Below are positions 54,197 to 63,458 of a stretch of DNA of 64,000 nt, piece by piece; the first letter of the stretch is position 1, and each line of letters starts with the position of its first letter. The stretch lies in assembly GCA_019115165.1 (NCBI GenBank), contig DXEB01000017.1, positions 1 through 64,000 on the forward strand. The letters run 5' to 3'. The notes under the pieces were generated by a model. It ran no database searches and was not told the DNA's origin. It saw nothing but the letters and a program-made list of their open reading frames with translations. The position numbers and the translations under genes are program-made. This DNA is from Candidatus Anaerotignum merdipullorum (GTDB taxonomy: Bacteria > Bacillota > Clostridia > Lachnospirales > Anaerotignaceae).

Positions 54197-55176
54197 TGGA
54201 GCAGAAAAAAATTAAGAAGATTGGTGTGCTAACCAGCGGCGGAGATGCACCTGGCATGAATGCGGCCATTCGTGCGGTTGTGCGGACTGCGCTGTATGAT
54301 GACGTCAGCGTGATTGGGATTCGTAAAGGATATAATGGACTGATCAATGGAGAAATCAAAGAAATGTACAGTAAGGACGTATCCAATGTGATGAATTTGG
54401 GCGGGACTATTTTGCATACAGCACGCTGCCCGGAAATGATGACAGAAGAAGGGCAGAATAAAGCGGCGGCTATTTATAAAATATTGGGATTGGATGCTTT
54501 GGTGGTTATTGGCGGCGATGGCTCTTATCGTGGTATGGCGGAGCTGGCGAAAAGAGGGGTAAATTGTATTGGCATACCTGCCACCATAGACCTAGATATG
54601 AATAATACAGAATATACCATTGGGTTTGATACAGCAGTAAATACCGGAATGGATGCGCTCAATAAACTGCGGGATACTTCCAGTTCTCATGAAAGATGTT
54701 CGGTTGTAGAAGTGATGGGAAGAGATGCCGGCTATATTGCGACTTGGTGCGGTATGGTAGGCGGCGCGGAGGATGTGATGTTTCCTGAGGCAAAGGATAC
54801 CATTGACAATGCGGAAGTGATCCAGCAGATTTTGGAAAATCGGAGTATCGGGAAACGGCATAACTTGATTGTTGTAGCGGAAGGCGTCGGCGGGACACAG
54901 AAACTGGCGAAAGAGATTCAGGAAATTACCGGCATTCAAACCAGAGCAACGATATTAGGACATTTGCAGCGTGGAGGCAGTCCAACGGCGGTTGATCGGA
55001 TGCATGCGTCTATGATGGGATATCACGCAGTCAAAGCAATACTGGCAGGGGAGCAAAACAAGGTAGTGGCATACAACAGAGGCAGATATGAGGTGCTGGA
55101 TTTGTTTGAAGCCCTGCAGATGAAAAAAGAATTGGATCGGGAAGTATACGATGTGATTAAGATCCTTGCGATTTAA
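54196..55176 (+). CDS. pfkA: ATP-dependent 6-phosphofructokinase
   Basis: A 326-residue glycolytic kinase. It has GVLTSGGDAPGMNAAIRAVV, ATP-type GGDGSYRGM (Gly in place of the PPi-type Asp) and DTSSSHERCSVVEVMGRDAG. The usual PGTIDND active-site motif reads PATIDLD here: the catalytic Asp is kept, but the Gly and Asn are changed. GGGAGG precedes the start, which overlaps the TRAP stop (TAATG). It forms a glycolysis pair with pyk downstream. Confidence 0.95.
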   Translation: MEQKKIKKIGVLTSGGDAPGMNAAIRAVVRTALYDDVSVIGIRKGYNGLINGEIKEMYSKDVSNVMNLGGTILHTARCPEMMTEEGQNKAAAIYKILGLDALVVIGGDGSYRGMAELAKRGVNCIGIPATIDLDMNNTEYTIGFDTAVNTGMDALNKLRDTSSSHERCSVVEVMGRDAGYIATWCGMVGGAEDVMFPEAKDTIDNAEVIQQILENRSIGKRHNLIVVAEGVGGTQKLAKEIQEITGIQTRATILGHLQRGGSPTAVDRMHASMMGYHAVKAILAGEQNKVVAYNRGRYEVLDLFEALQMKKELDREVYDVIKILAI

Positions 55177-55203
55177 TAAAAAAAGAAGAAAGGAGGGATT
55201 TTC

Positions 55204-56967
55204 ATGCGCAGAACAAAAATTGTTTGTACATTGGGACCGGCGACAAACGATGTAGAGGTGATGAAGCAGTTGATCCGAAACGGGTTGGATGCGGCACGGA
55301 TCAATTTTTCTCATGGAACCTATGAAACCCATGGAGAGATTATTCAAAAGCTGAAACAAGCCAGAGAAGAATTGGGAGCGCCAATTCCGCTTTTGTTGGA
55401 TACCAAAGGTCCAGAAATTCGGATAAAAACATTTGAAAACGGTTCCATTCGTTTGGAACAGGGAGCGGTGTTTACGCTGACAACGGAAGAGGTCATTGGA
55501 ACGCAGGAGAGAGTATCTGTCACTTATGCGGATCTGCCAAAAGATCTGCATAGAGGTTCCAGAGTATTGATAGATGATGGCTTGGTGGAATTGAGAGTCG
55601 AAGCCATTGAAGGCAGTGAAGTGCGCTGTGTTGTGGTGACCGGAGGAGAAATCAGCTCCAGAAAAGGGGTGAATTTGCCGGGAGTCCAGGTGAATTTGCC
55701 GTCTCTGACAGAGAAGGATATCGCTGATTTGAAATTTGGCATAGAAAATGGATTTGATTATGTGGCGGCTTCTTTTGTTCGTTCGGCATCGGATGTGGTA
55801 AAGATTCGGAAAGTTTTGGAAGAGAATGGCGGAGAAGGCATTTACATCATCGCAAAAATAGAAAATCAGGAAGGCGTAGACAATATTGAAGAAATATTGG
55901 AAGTGTCCGATGGTATTATGGTAGCCAGAGGAGATTTGGGTGTAGAAATCCCGCCGGAAGAAGTGCCTTTGGTGCAGAAGATGCTGATTGCAAAAGCGAA
56001 TAAGCGCAGTAAGCCAGTGATTACGGCAACGCAGATGCTGGAGAGTATGGTCAAAAGTCCAAGACCCACCAGGGCAGAAGCCAATGATGTGGCGAATACG
56101 ATTTTTGACGGTAGCGATGCAATCATGCTTTCCGGGGAAACAGCGATGGGGAAATATCCTTGCGAGGCAGTGGCAACCATGGCTCGGATCGCGGAGAAAG
56201 CGGAAAGCAGCATCAATTATGGCAAAAATCTGACAAAAAATTTGGATATTGGACAGACCAATATTACAACGGCAATCAGTTTTGCAGCGTGCACCACAGC
56301 GGCAGAGTTGAAAACAGCGTGTATTGGCACCATTACCTATTCTGGATTTACAGCAAGAATGATTTCAAAACACAGACCGATCTGTCCCATTGTGGCTGGA
56401 ACCATGCGGGAGCAGGTATGGCGGCAGTTGAATCTGGTCTGGGGCTGTAAGCCGATTTTGCATCAGGCAACATTGTCCAAGGGCGAGGTATTCGATACCG
56501 CCATGACGGTAGTGAAAAAAAGCGGATTGGTGAAAAACGGGGATACCGTTGTACTGGCACTGGGCATTCCGGTGGGAATCAGCGGTTCTACCAATACGCT
56601 GCGGGTAGATATTGTTGGGGATGTATTATGCAAAGGCGTTGGAATTGGGGAGAAAAGAGTCAGTGGCACTGCTCGAGTGATTAAAGTACGGGATGAGATG
56701 GAACGTCAGTTTAAAAAAGGAGATATTTTGGTGGCGACTGCCACAGATAACGATTTAATGCCATATTTGCAGAAAGCTTCTGCGATTTTGGTAGGTCCGA
56801 TGGATCATGTGGAAAACAGCCATGCAGAAATCGTCGGAAGAGCATTGGATATTCCTGTCATTATTTGCAATGCAAAGGTAGTAGACTTTATTCCAAATGA
56901 TGCACTGATTACGGTAGATGCAAAAAAAGGGTTTGTATATAAGGGTATTCCCATTGAGGAAGCATAA
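55204..56967 (+). CDS. pyk: Pyruvate kinase with extra C-terminal domain
   Basis: A 587-residue pyruvate kinase (phosphoenolpyruvate to pyruvate). The N-terminus MRRTKIVCTLGPATND, INFSHGTYETHGE, TKGPEIR, the active-site IAKIENQEGVDNIEEI and TATQMLESM are typical. Residues about 475-587 form an extra domain like the PEP-utilising mobile domain of Bacillus enzymes (GEKRVSGTARVIKV, ATDNDLMPYLQKASAI, SHAEIVGRALDIPVI). AAGGAGG precedes the ATG; a terminator follows. Confidence 0.97.
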   Translation: MRRTKIVCTLGPATNDVEVMKQLIRNGLDAARINFSHGTYETHGEIIQKLKQAREELGAPIPLLLDTKGPEIRIKTFENGSIRLEQGAVFTLTTEEVIGTQERVSVTYADLPKDLHRGSRVLIDDGLVELRVEAIEGSEVRCVVVTGGEISSRKGVNLPGVQVNLPSLTEKDIADLKFGIENGFDYVAASFVRSASDVVKIRKVLEENGGEGIYIIAKIENQEGVDNIEEILEVSDGIMVARGDLGVEIPPEEVPLVQKMLIAKANKRSKPVITATQMLESMVKSPRPTRAEANDVANTIFDGSDAIMLSGETAMGKYPCEAVATMARIAEKAESSINYGKNLTKNLDIGQTNITTAISFAACTTAAELKTACIGTITYSGFTARMISKHRPICPIVAGTMREQVWRQLNLVWGCKPILHQATLSKGEVFDTAMTVVKKSGLVKNGDTVVLALGIPVGISGSTNTLRVDIVGDVLCKGVGIGEKRVSGTARVIKVRDEMERQFKKGDILVATATDNDLMPYLQKASAILVGPMDHVENSHAEIVGRALDIPVIICNAKVVDFIPNDALITVDAKKGFVYKGIPIEEA

Positions 56968-56973
56968 TACCAC

Positions 56974-57006
56974 ACAGGTTTCACCCAAGGGGGAGGAACC
57001 TGTTTT
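56974..57006 (+). terminator. Terminator of the dnaE-mtrB-pfkA-pyk run
   Basis: ACAGGTT pairs with AACCTGT, with inner CCC/GGG pairing, followed by TTTTT. Confidence 0.82.
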
Positions 57007-57139
57007 TGTCTGCATCTGGAGCAAGAAAAGACCGCATAACATGTTACGGGAAACAGAAAGCGGCAGGATACTGTGGTAGAAAAAACGGTGTATCGTTTAG
57101 AGGAAAAGAGGAGGCAGGTGTTGGGGGAGGCAAGGACGG

Positions 57140-57691
57140 CTAGAAAAACGACGGTGTCATTGCCCAGATGGAAACACAGTCGGCATTGGAGCGATTGATG
57201 TATTTATGCGGCAGGCTGCTGTTGAAATAGATGCTGTCGCCGGGATAGAGCACATATTCCTTGCCATTGAGCAGGACGGTCAATTCCCCTTCCAATACAT
57301 ACCCACATTCCTCACATTCATGCGAAAGGGGCGGATGTTCGTAGGAGCAGCCGCTTTTGAGCGTAATTTCTGTGACATCCAGTAAGTGCCCGGGAACATT
57401 GGGACTGAGCAGTTTATAATAGCTGCTGCCTTCGTGGGCAATCAATGTTTTATGGCTGTCTTTGCGTTGGATCACGGTATCCTCTTGGTCGGAATCGCCA
57501 AAGAAATAATTGATATTGGTATCCAATGCCTGTGCCAGACGCCAAAGGCTGACTACGGATGGAATGACGATATCCCGTTCGATTTGGCTGATTAAGCCGG
57601 TACTAACTTCTGAACGCTTTGCCAGTTCTGCGATGCTCATTTTTTTTTGATTACGTACTTCACGCAATCTGCTGCCGTGGAATACCGCCAT
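57140..57691 (-). CDS. XRE-family regulator with cupin sensor domain
   Basis: A 183-residue regulator with an N-terminal helix-turn-helix (SIAELAKRSEVSTGLISQIE, about 18-38) and a C-terminal cupin-2 beta barrel (YEHPPLSHECEECGYVLEGE, later YPGDSIYFNSSLPHKYIN). Such regulators (PuuR/SutR-like) sense small molecules and often control amino-acid or polyamine metabolism. The start at 57691 is 9 bases after GGAAGG on the minus strand. Target and ligand unknown. Confidence 0.92.
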   Translation of the reverse strand: MAVFHGSRLREVRNQKKMSIAELAKRSEVSTGLISQIERDIVIPSVVSLWRLAQALDTNINYFFGDSDQEDTVIQRKDSHKTLIAHEGSSYYKLLSPNVPGHLLDVTEITLKSGCSYEHPPLSHECEECGYVLEGELTVLLNGKEYVLYPGDSIYFNSSLPHKYINRSNADCVSIWAMTPSFF

Positions 57692-57843
57692 ATATCTCAT
57701 CCTTCCCGTTTGTTTTACTGCGATGGTTCTCAATCAAAACCTTATCGGTATTGTAGCATGTTTCGTACTTTGAAACAAGGTGGGCGATGGGAATTTTTTC
57801 TGAGGGATTTTCGGGAAACGGACAGGTTTTTGTGTGCCTGACA

Positions 57844-57872
57844 TTGCAAAATCAAGGGGTGTGTGCTATGAT
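57844..57872 (+). promoter_or_regulatory. Promoter of the yhbY-nadD/yqeK-rsfS operon
   Basis: TTGCAA, 17-base spacer, TATGAT with TGC extended -10. Confidence 0.8.
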
Positions 57873-57916
57873 GGTTAAGATTATGATAGGGAAAGAAGTA
57901 CAGAACGGAGGAAATT

Positions 57917-58216
57917 ATGTTAACAGGGAAACAAAGAGCGTATCTGCGTTCCTTGGCGAACGGCATAGACGCGATCTTTCAGGTTGGCAAAAATGGAGTG
58001 ACGCCGGAGCTGCGGGATACGGTGCATCACGCGCTGGAGGCAAGAGAATTGGTGAAAATCAGCGTATTGGACAATAATATGCTGGCAGCAGCCGAAGCGG
58101 CGGAAATGCTGGCCAGCAGAACCGGAGCAGATATTGTGCAGGTAATTGGCAATAAATTTGTATTATACCGTCCCTCGAAAAAGCCTGTCATTGTACTGCC
58201 GCAGGCGAAGAAATGA
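57917..58216 (+). CDS. yhbY: YhbY-family RNA-binding protein (CRM domain)
   Basis: A 99-residue CRM-domain protein linked to ribosome assembly. The signature LTGKQRAYLRSLANGIDAIF, QVGKNGVTPELRD, ELVKISVLDN and the C-terminal GNKFVLYRPS are all present. CGGAGG precedes the ATG. It heads an operon with nadD-yqeK and rsfS, an arrangement conserved in many Firmicutes. Confidence 0.95.
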   Translation: MLTGKQRAYLRSLANGIDAIFQVGKNGVTPELRDTVHHALEARELVKISVLDNNMLAAAEAAEMLASRTGADIVQVIGNKFVLYRPSKKPVIVLPQAKK

Positions 58217-58238
58217 CCCAAAGTCGGAGGAAAGACGG

Positions 58239-59471
58239 ATGCGAAACGAAATAGCAAACTTTAAGAATTGCAAAAGCATTGCCATTATGGGCGGTACGTT
58301 TGACCCGATTCATTATGGACATTTGGTGACGGCAGAAGCGGTACGCCATCGTTTCCAGGTGGATAAGGTCGTGTTTATCCCCACTGGTAAGCCGGCACAT
58401 AAAACAGATAAGGCGGTGACCCACAACGAGCACCGGTATCTGATGGCAGTTTTGGCAACGATGCGAAATGAAAACTTTGAAGTTTCCAGAATTGAAATTG
58501 ATCGTCCCGGCGTTACGTATACCATTGATACCATTGAACAACTCAAAAAACTGTGCCGCCCCGACGTGCGGTTATATTTTATTACGGGAGCAGATGCCAT
58601 CCATCAAATCATGAGCTGGAAGGAATCGGAACGGTTGTTGTCGTTATGCGATTTTGTGGCGGTTACACGACCGGGATATCAAAAAAACCAGATGTTTGAG
58701 GAGATTGGAGAGATACAGGATAAATATGCCAGCAGAATACACTACATGGAAGTGCCGGCACTGGCAATCTCTTCTTCGGATATCCGCAGCCGCGCGCAGC
58801 GAGGCATGCCGATTCAATATTTGCTGCCACAGGAAGTGGTGGACTATATTCATAAATTTGGGTTATACCAAGATGAGAGAAAAGAAGAGGTGAAATTTGT
58901 GCTGTCTGTAGAGGTCATGCAGGAAAAGCTGCAGTCTGCGCTGTCGGTTAAGCGTTATATTCATACGATGGGAGTGGCGGAAGAGGCCGTACGCTTGGCA
59001 GAGATTTATGGCACATATGCAGACCGTCAAAAAGCAAGAGTGGCGGGATTGTTGCATGATTGTGCCAAGGACTATCCAAAAGAACTGCGTCAGCGTTTCT
59101 GCAAGGAATATAAGATTCCAGTAGATGACATTATGGAGCGTCAGCCGGATTTGATTCATCCATTTTTGGGTGCGGAAGTAGCAAAACGGGAGTATCAAAT
59201 CAAAGATGAAGATATTTTGAATGCCATCCGGTATCATACGACAGGGCGTGCCAATATGTCGCTGCTGGAAAAAGTCGTCTTTATTGCCGATTATATCGAA
59301 CCGAATCGAGAGAAATTCGAAGGATTGGAAGAAGCAAGAAGATTGGCATATCTGGATCTGGATATGGCGATGAAATTCATATTGGAAGAGACCATTGCGT
59401 TTGTCAAGGAAAGAGGCAGACTGCTGCATCCACTGTCCTTGGAAGCGTTGGAATACTATAAAAATCGGTGA
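58239..59471 (+). CDS. nadD: Fusion of nicotinate-nucleotide adenylyltransferase and YqeK HD hydrolase
   Basis: A 410-residue fused protein. Residues about 13-215 are NadD (IMGGTFDPIHYGHL nucleotide-binding start, later ISSSDIRSRAQRG), which makes deamido-NAD. Residues about 222-410 are YqeK, an HD-domain Ap4A hydrolase (HTMGVAEEAVRLAEIYG, AGLLHDCAKDYP, AIRYHTTGRANMSLLEKVVF, IADYIEPNRE). The two are separate neighbouring genes in Bacillus. No stop or start lies between them and the linker is short, so the fusion is real here. AGGAGGAAAGACGG precedes ATG 58239. Confidence 0.93.
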   Translation: MRNEIANFKNCKSIAIMGGTFDPIHYGHLVTAEAVRHRFQVDKVVFIPTGKPAHKTDKAVTHNEHRYLMAVLATMRNENFEVSRIEIDRPGVTYTIDTIEQLKKLCRPDVRLYFITGADAIHQIMSWKESERLLSLCDFVAVTRPGYQKNQMFEEIGEIQDKYASRIHYMEVPALAISSSDIRSRAQRGMPIQYLLPQEVVDYIHKFGLYQDERKEEVKFVLSVEVMQEKLQSALSVKRYIHTMGVAEEAVRLAEIYGTYADRQKARVAGLLHDCAKDYPKELRQRFCKEYKIPVDDIMERQPDLIHPFLGAEVAKREYQIKDEDILNAIRYHTTGRANMSLLEKVVFIADYIEPNREKFEGLEEARRLAYLDLDMAMKFILEETIAFVKERGRLLHPLSLEALEYYKNR

Positions 59472-59492
59472 GTTGGAATAAGGAGGAATCAT

Positions 59493-59834
59493 ATGATGGA
59501 AGCGTTGGAAGCGGCAAAAATTGCGCAGGCTGCATTGGACGATAAAATGGGACAGGATATTCAGGTGCTGAATTTAAAAGGATTGTCTAATGTTGCCGAT
59601 TGTTTTGTGATTGCCAGCGGAAATAATGTGAATCATTTGCGTGCGATGGCGGACGAAGTGGAACAAAAATTATTTCAGGCAGGTCTGAAGATGCACCACT
59701 CCGAAGGTTATAGTACAGGGACATGGATTTTACTGGATTTCGGTAATTTACTGATCCATTTATTTAATAAAGAAGAACGTGCGTTTTATGGTTTGGAGCA
59801 TATTTGGGGCGACGCAGAGAACGTAACGAAATAA
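59493..59834 (+). CDS. rsfS: Ribosome silencing factor
   Basis: A 113-residue RsfS/Iojap family protein that binds L14 on the large subunit and blocks subunit joining under starvation. Features: QDIQVLNLKGLSNVADCFVI, ASGNNVNHLRAMADEVE, GYSTGTWILLDFGNLLIHLF. AAGGAGG precedes the ATG, 21 bases after the nadD-yqeK stop, and it is the last gene of the operon. Confidence 0.96.
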   Translation: MMEALEAAKIAQAALDDKMGQDIQVLNLKGLSNVADCFVIASGNNVNHLRAMADEVEQKLFQAGLKMHHSEGYSTGTWILLDFGNLLIHLFNKEERAFYGLEHIWGDAENVTK

Positions 59835-60277
59835 AAGAGGCAGGAAGTTTGAGTGCCGACGGAAAGAAACAATAGGAAGAAAAAGGGCGTTTTATCACGG
59901 AATGTATGGGATGGCAGTTTCTGCTTTTTTGTCTGGTTGGATGTGATGTTCGGCAAAAGAATCCAAGTCGGAGCGTTCTTTTCTTTTTCTATTCGGCGTT
60001 CGGAAAGGCGTTTTTCTCCACAAGACAAGAAGTTCGGTCTATGTAAAAGATTGCGGGATTTGTACAAAAATCAGAAAAGGGATTTTGTAATTTTGTAGAT
60101 GCGTGAGAAAAAATATTTAGCATTTTCCAAAGTATTGCATAAAGTGCCGAGATTATGGAGAATGATAAAAAATACTTGTATCTTGCCGTATTTTGCAGTA
60201 CATTTTATGTATCTGAAGTTGTGTTAGTAGTATCAGGCGCTTTGTGCCGATTGGAAGAGAAAGGATGGAATCATTTC
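59835..60277. other. Intergenic region between rsfS and purC
   Basis: About 440 bases of AT-rich sequence. I see no clear terminator for the rsfS operon, no riboswitch, and no strong promoter for purC. An 81-codon frame (59853-60098) is poorly supported. Confidence 0.5.
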
Positions 60278-60958
60278 ATGGAAAAAATTTATCAAGGCAA
60301 AACAAAAGATGTTTACAAACTGGAAAACGGCAATGTGCTGTTGAAGTTCAAAGACGACTGCACAGGGAAAGACGGCGTATTTGATCCCGGTGAAAACTCT
60401 GTTGGCTTGACCATTGAAGGGATTGGCAAAGCGAATCTGCAGACATCCATCAAGTTTTTTGAAATTCTGAAAGAAGCAGGGATCAAAACACATTATGTTT
60501 CCGCAGATGTGGATAACGCGACGATGGAAGTTCTGCCTGCAACGGTATTTGGTCATGGACTGGAGGTTATTTGCCGCTTGAAAGCAACAGGCAGCTTTAT
60601 TCGCCGTTATGGTGATTATATTGCAGATGGCACTGTTTTGGAAGGTGGTTATGTAGAAACCACATTCAAGGACGATGCAAAAGGGGATCCGCTGGTAACC
60701 AAAGACGGTCTGATTGCACTGGGTGTGATGAGTGGTGAAATGTATGACAGCATGAAAGAACAAACACTGAAAATCACACGCATTGTAGCGGATGAATTGG
60801 CGAAAAAAGGTTTGGATCTGTATGATATCAAATTTGAATTTGGTTACAACAACGACGAAGTAATTCTGATTGACGAGATTGCTTCTGGAAATATGCGCGT
60901 ATATAAAGACGGCGCAATCGTAGATCCTGTAGAACTGACCAAAATTATTTTGGGTTAA
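60278..60958 (+). CDS. purC: Phosphoribosylaminoimidazole-succinocarboxamide synthase
   Basis: A 226-residue SAICAR synthetase for purine synthesis. Typical parts are [52 protein letters not shown] and [20 protein letters not shown]. It is slightly shorter than usual but complete. The ATG at 60278 has GAAAGGATGG upstream, with a rather long gap. It is an orphan gene, not in a pur operon. A strong terminator follows. Confidence 0.94.
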   Translation: MEKIYQGKTKDVYKLENGNVLLKFKDDCTGKDGVFDPGENSVGLTIEGIGKANLQTSIKFFEILKEAGIKTHYVSADVDNATMEVLPATVFGHGLEVICRLKATGSFIRRYGDYIADGTVLEGGYVETTFKDDAKGDPLVTKDGLIALGVMSGEMYDSMKEQTLKITRIVADELAKKGLDLYDIKFEFGYNNDEVILIDEIASGNMRVYKDGAIVDPVELTKIILG

Positions 60959-61000
60959 TATAGTAAGAAGGCTATAAAAACATATCCTGTACGGGAAGGG

Positions 61001-61044
61001 ACAGCCAAAAGAAGGACAAACCTCCTTTTGGCTGTTCTTTTTTT
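61001..61044 (+). terminator. Terminator of purC
   Basis: ACAGCCAAAAGAAGG pairs with CCTCCTTTTGGCTGT (one mismatch), followed by a long T-run. Confidence 0.9.
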
Positions 61045-61466
61045 GAGAATTGGAAAGAAACGATAAGAAATATTCCTTGTAGATGGATGCAGGGAATTTT
61101 TGTGATAGGACCATTTCATGAAAGAGGATGCATTTCCATAGAAAGAGAAGAGTCTGTGCGGGACAGGAGAAAAGAATGGTGTGCATGTAGAATCCGATGG
61201 AAAGAAACGAACTTGCTGCGTATGCTTGCTGGAGAGAAGGAATGGGAACAGCAAGGAAAAATGCGCAGAAAAAACGCTTTTCCAGATAGGTATTGGAAGG
61301 GGAATGATCCGTATCTCTATAAAACATAGTGGATACAGAAGCAATGGGTATGGATTGCAGAAAGACTGCTAACTTTTTTGAACTTCTGTTTGATACCGTG
61401 AGGAATATGGAACAATGACAGGTGACCTGCTGGAGGAAAGAATACCACCAGCAGATGGGACAAATG

Positions 61467-61495
61467 TGGATTTGTTTACAGTATTGTGATATACT
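61467..61495 (+). promoter_or_regulatory. Promoter of the small membrane-protein operon
   Basis: TGGATT, 17-base spacer, TATACT with TGA extended -10. Confidence 0.6.
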
Positions 61496-61519
61496 TCTCG
61501 TAAAAAAGCGGAGTCATCT

Positions 61520-62008
61520 ATGAAAAGGAGGCGCAATGATGGGAAAATGATTTGTGGGATACTGCTGACTGGAATCGGTCTGACCTTTTCTGCTATTTGT
61601 TTTCTTACCGCAGTATGTAATCCATGGAACGAGAATGGCATAGATGGATGATTGGGTTCTCTATTGGGGACACATACATTCTTTCTATTTATCCTTTCAT
61701 TTGTGGCTATGATTGGTGGATTGGGAATTTGTTTTTGGCTCGCGTTTCGAAAAGGAAGCGAAGAATGCATTTCTCACGCAGAATGCAGTGTACAAGAAAA
61801 GAGGTGGATAACCGAGGAAATCGAACGTTATTTTTCGCAAGCAGGGAAGGGTTTTTCTAATCAGGAAGATCAAAAGAACAGGGATGTCGTTTTTTATATT
61901 TTCCTGAAAAGAAATTTGCTGCACCGGGCTGCATTGGGTTGGGAGCATGAGGCAGCGCTTTATGGAAAAAGGAAGGTATTTGGCATGGAACCGAGTGGAG
62001 GAATGTAA
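61520..62008 (+). pseudogene. Small membrane protein split by an in-frame TGA
   Basis: One frame runs from ATG 61520 to TAA 62008 apart from a single TGA at 61649-61651. The first part (43 codons) has a membrane helix (ICGILLTGIGLTFSAICFLT); the second part (about 118 codons) begins right after the TGA with a second helix (FFLFILSFVAMIGGLGICFW) and a soluble helical tail. Both parts together make a sensible two-helix protein, so a recent nonsense change or readthrough is likely. GGAG lies 6 bases before ATG 61520. Function unknown. Confidence 0.5.
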
Positions 62009-62009
62009 G

Positions 62010-62300
62010 ATGAAATCAAAGGCAGTAATATACAGTGAACTTATCATTATGTCCATAAACTACATCATGATCCAGTACGCATTATCCAATATGGCAATGC
62101 TGCTGAAAAGCAATCCGCTGTTTATTTTATTTTTTGCCTCTGAAGTATGGACGATGGGGATCTATTGGCAAAAAAGCTACGAGCTGACGCAGCGTAAAAT
62201 GCTTTCGGCAGGACTTCTGATTCTTTGTTTTGCCATTCAAGTGGGACTGCTCTATTTTGTCGGGCGGACGGTGGGAGAGATGGTTCCGTTTTGGCAATAA
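62010..62300 (+). CDS. Small membrane protein, unknown
   Basis: A 96-residue protein with about three membrane helices (ELIIMSINYIMIQYALSN, LFILFFASEVWTMGIYW, MLSAGLLILCFAIQVGLLYF). It starts 1 base after the stop of the split gene with GGAGG upstream, so the two form an operon. No family was recognised. The intact state of this gene suggests the operon is still used or was broken recently. Confidence 0.72.
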   Translation: MKSKAVIYSELIIMSINYIMIQYALSNMAMLLKSNPLFILFFASEVWTMGIYWQKSYELTQRKMLSAGLLILCFAIQVGLLYFVGRTVGEMVPFWQ

Positions 62301-62616
62301 CAAATTTGTCTTTTTGAATGCAGGATATCCATACGCTCATAAAAATGTTTCTGGATGGGCAGACGGGAAATCACGTGCTCCTTTTCTGTTCCCATCAACA
62401 GGCGCACCGTGGCAAACCCGAGGGTGCAAGTTGGTAAGAGAATCTATCACTGGGATAAAAAAAGAGCTTCTTTCTGTTTCAAAATGTATGGTTTCAGAGG
62501 AAATTTTAGGAATCAAACAGTAGCAGTACAGAATCAAAAAAAACAGAACGCATCCTACGGCGATTGCGTTAGACACGTTCTGCGTATGGTTTGGCATAGG
62601 ACAATTCTCTGCCGCA
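62301..62616. other. Intergenic region between converging membrane-protein genes
   Basis: It holds the minus-strand terminator at 62536-62582. No gene is supported. Confidence 0.55.
62536..62582 (-). terminator. Terminator of the minus-strand membrane protein
   Basis: On the minus strand CAGAACG pairs with CGTTCTG (extended by inner pairs), followed by eight T. Confidence 0.85.
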
Positions 62617-62913
62617 CTATTTTTTCAGATATTTTTCGTTGCATTTGGAAAGAAAAACGACGCAAATCAATAAAAGAATAAAAAATATGCCAAACAGTAT
62701 TTTGCTTGCGGGAAAGATTCTGGATAATACTGCCGTGCCAACAAAAAGGACACCGGTAATGATATTCCAAATGCCGATTTCCCGCAAATATGCCGGCAAG
62801 TCCGCTTCAGAAATCTGCTCCAAGGAACGCTTGGTATAAAAGATGGTTTGACCAAATAAAGCGAATATACCGCGGGCAAAGAAATACAGTCCTGCTACAA
62901 AAAAAAGCATCAT
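62617..62913 (-). CDS. Small membrane protein, DUF3784-like
   Basis: A 98-residue protein with three membrane helices: LFFVAGLYFFARGIFALF, GIWNIITGVLFVGTAVLS and a C-terminal ILFGIFFILLLICVVF. The layout of helix, short charged loop, helix, helix looks like DUF3784 proteins, but this match is tentative. The start at 62913 follows GGGAGGTG on the minus strand; a second ATG is the next codon. It is 68 bases downstream of the S1-domain gene on the same strand, so it could be cotranscribed. Confidence 0.75.
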   Translation of the reverse strand: MMLFFVAGLYFFARGIFALFGQTIFYTKRSLEQISEADLPAYLREIGIWNIITGVLFVGTAVLSRIFPASKILFGIFFILLLICVVFLSKCNEKYLKK

Positions 62914-62981
62914 GGACTGCACCTCCCTTCGATTGTTTTCGTTGCCAGAAACGAGGTTTCATGGTAAAATAAGCAATATTC

Positions 62982-63431
62982 TTAATAAGAGCGTTTGTTT
63001 GCCCGTTTGTTCAAGCTGGTTTGCCGTTCATTGGATTGTTTCATCCATTCCCGCATTTTTTCTTCAAAGTCCGCAGACGGGTTCATTGTTTGCGGCTTGA
63101 AGTATTCTTCTGCAGGATTGGTTTTTTGCTCCTGCGGTTGTTTATGTGAATGAAACGGTCTGTCGCCTCTGGTGCGTCGCGCTTCTTTGGGCAGCGCTTC
63201 TTTCATTGAAAGCGCTATCTTATTGGTTTCAGGATCTACGGAAAGCACTTTTACTGTCACGGTATCGCCAACCTTTACATGGTCGTTGATATCCTGGACA
63301 AAAGAATTTGCCACTTGTGAAATATGCACCAATCCTTGGGCTTGTTCCCCAATGGATACAATGGCGCCAAAGGGTTTGACACGGATGACTTTGCCTTCTA
63401 CAATACTGCCAACTTCGAGTTTTTCGGACAT
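62982..63431 (-). CDS. S1 RNA-binding domain protein (YabR-like)
   Basis: A 149-residue protein. The S1 domain fills residues 1-75: EVGSIVEGKVIRVKPFGAIV, GLVHISQVANSFVQDINDHV, KVGDTVTVKVLSVDPETNKI. The tail is polar and disordered, ending in FEEKMREWMKQSNERQ. It resembles the general stress/YabR RNA-binding family associated with ribosomes. The start is at 63431, with GGGAG about 12 bases upstream on the minus strand. Confidence 0.9.
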   Translation of the reverse strand: MSEKLEVGSIVEGKVIRVKPFGAIVSIGEQAQGLVHISQVANSFVQDINDHVKVGDTVTVKVLSVDPETNKIALSMKEALPKEARRTRGDRPFHSHKQPQEQKTNPAEEYFKPQTMNPSADFEEKMREWMKQSNERQTSLNKRANKRSY

Positions 63432-63458
63432 TCTGCTATACACTCCCGTTCGGTTATT

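Larger units (their letters stand above)
60959..61519. other. Intergenic region after purC
   Basis: It contains the purC terminator at 61001-61044 and a promoter at 61467-61495 for the next operon. No gene is supported in between. Confidence 0.55.

Noticed and set aside
59853-60098. An 81-codon frame after rsfS
   Set aside because: GTG start with a weak site, Lys/Arg/Phe-rich product without motif, and no conservation evidence.
60121-60277. Possible purine riboswitch upstream of purC
   Set aside because: None of the conserved purine-riboswitch loop sequences could be found.
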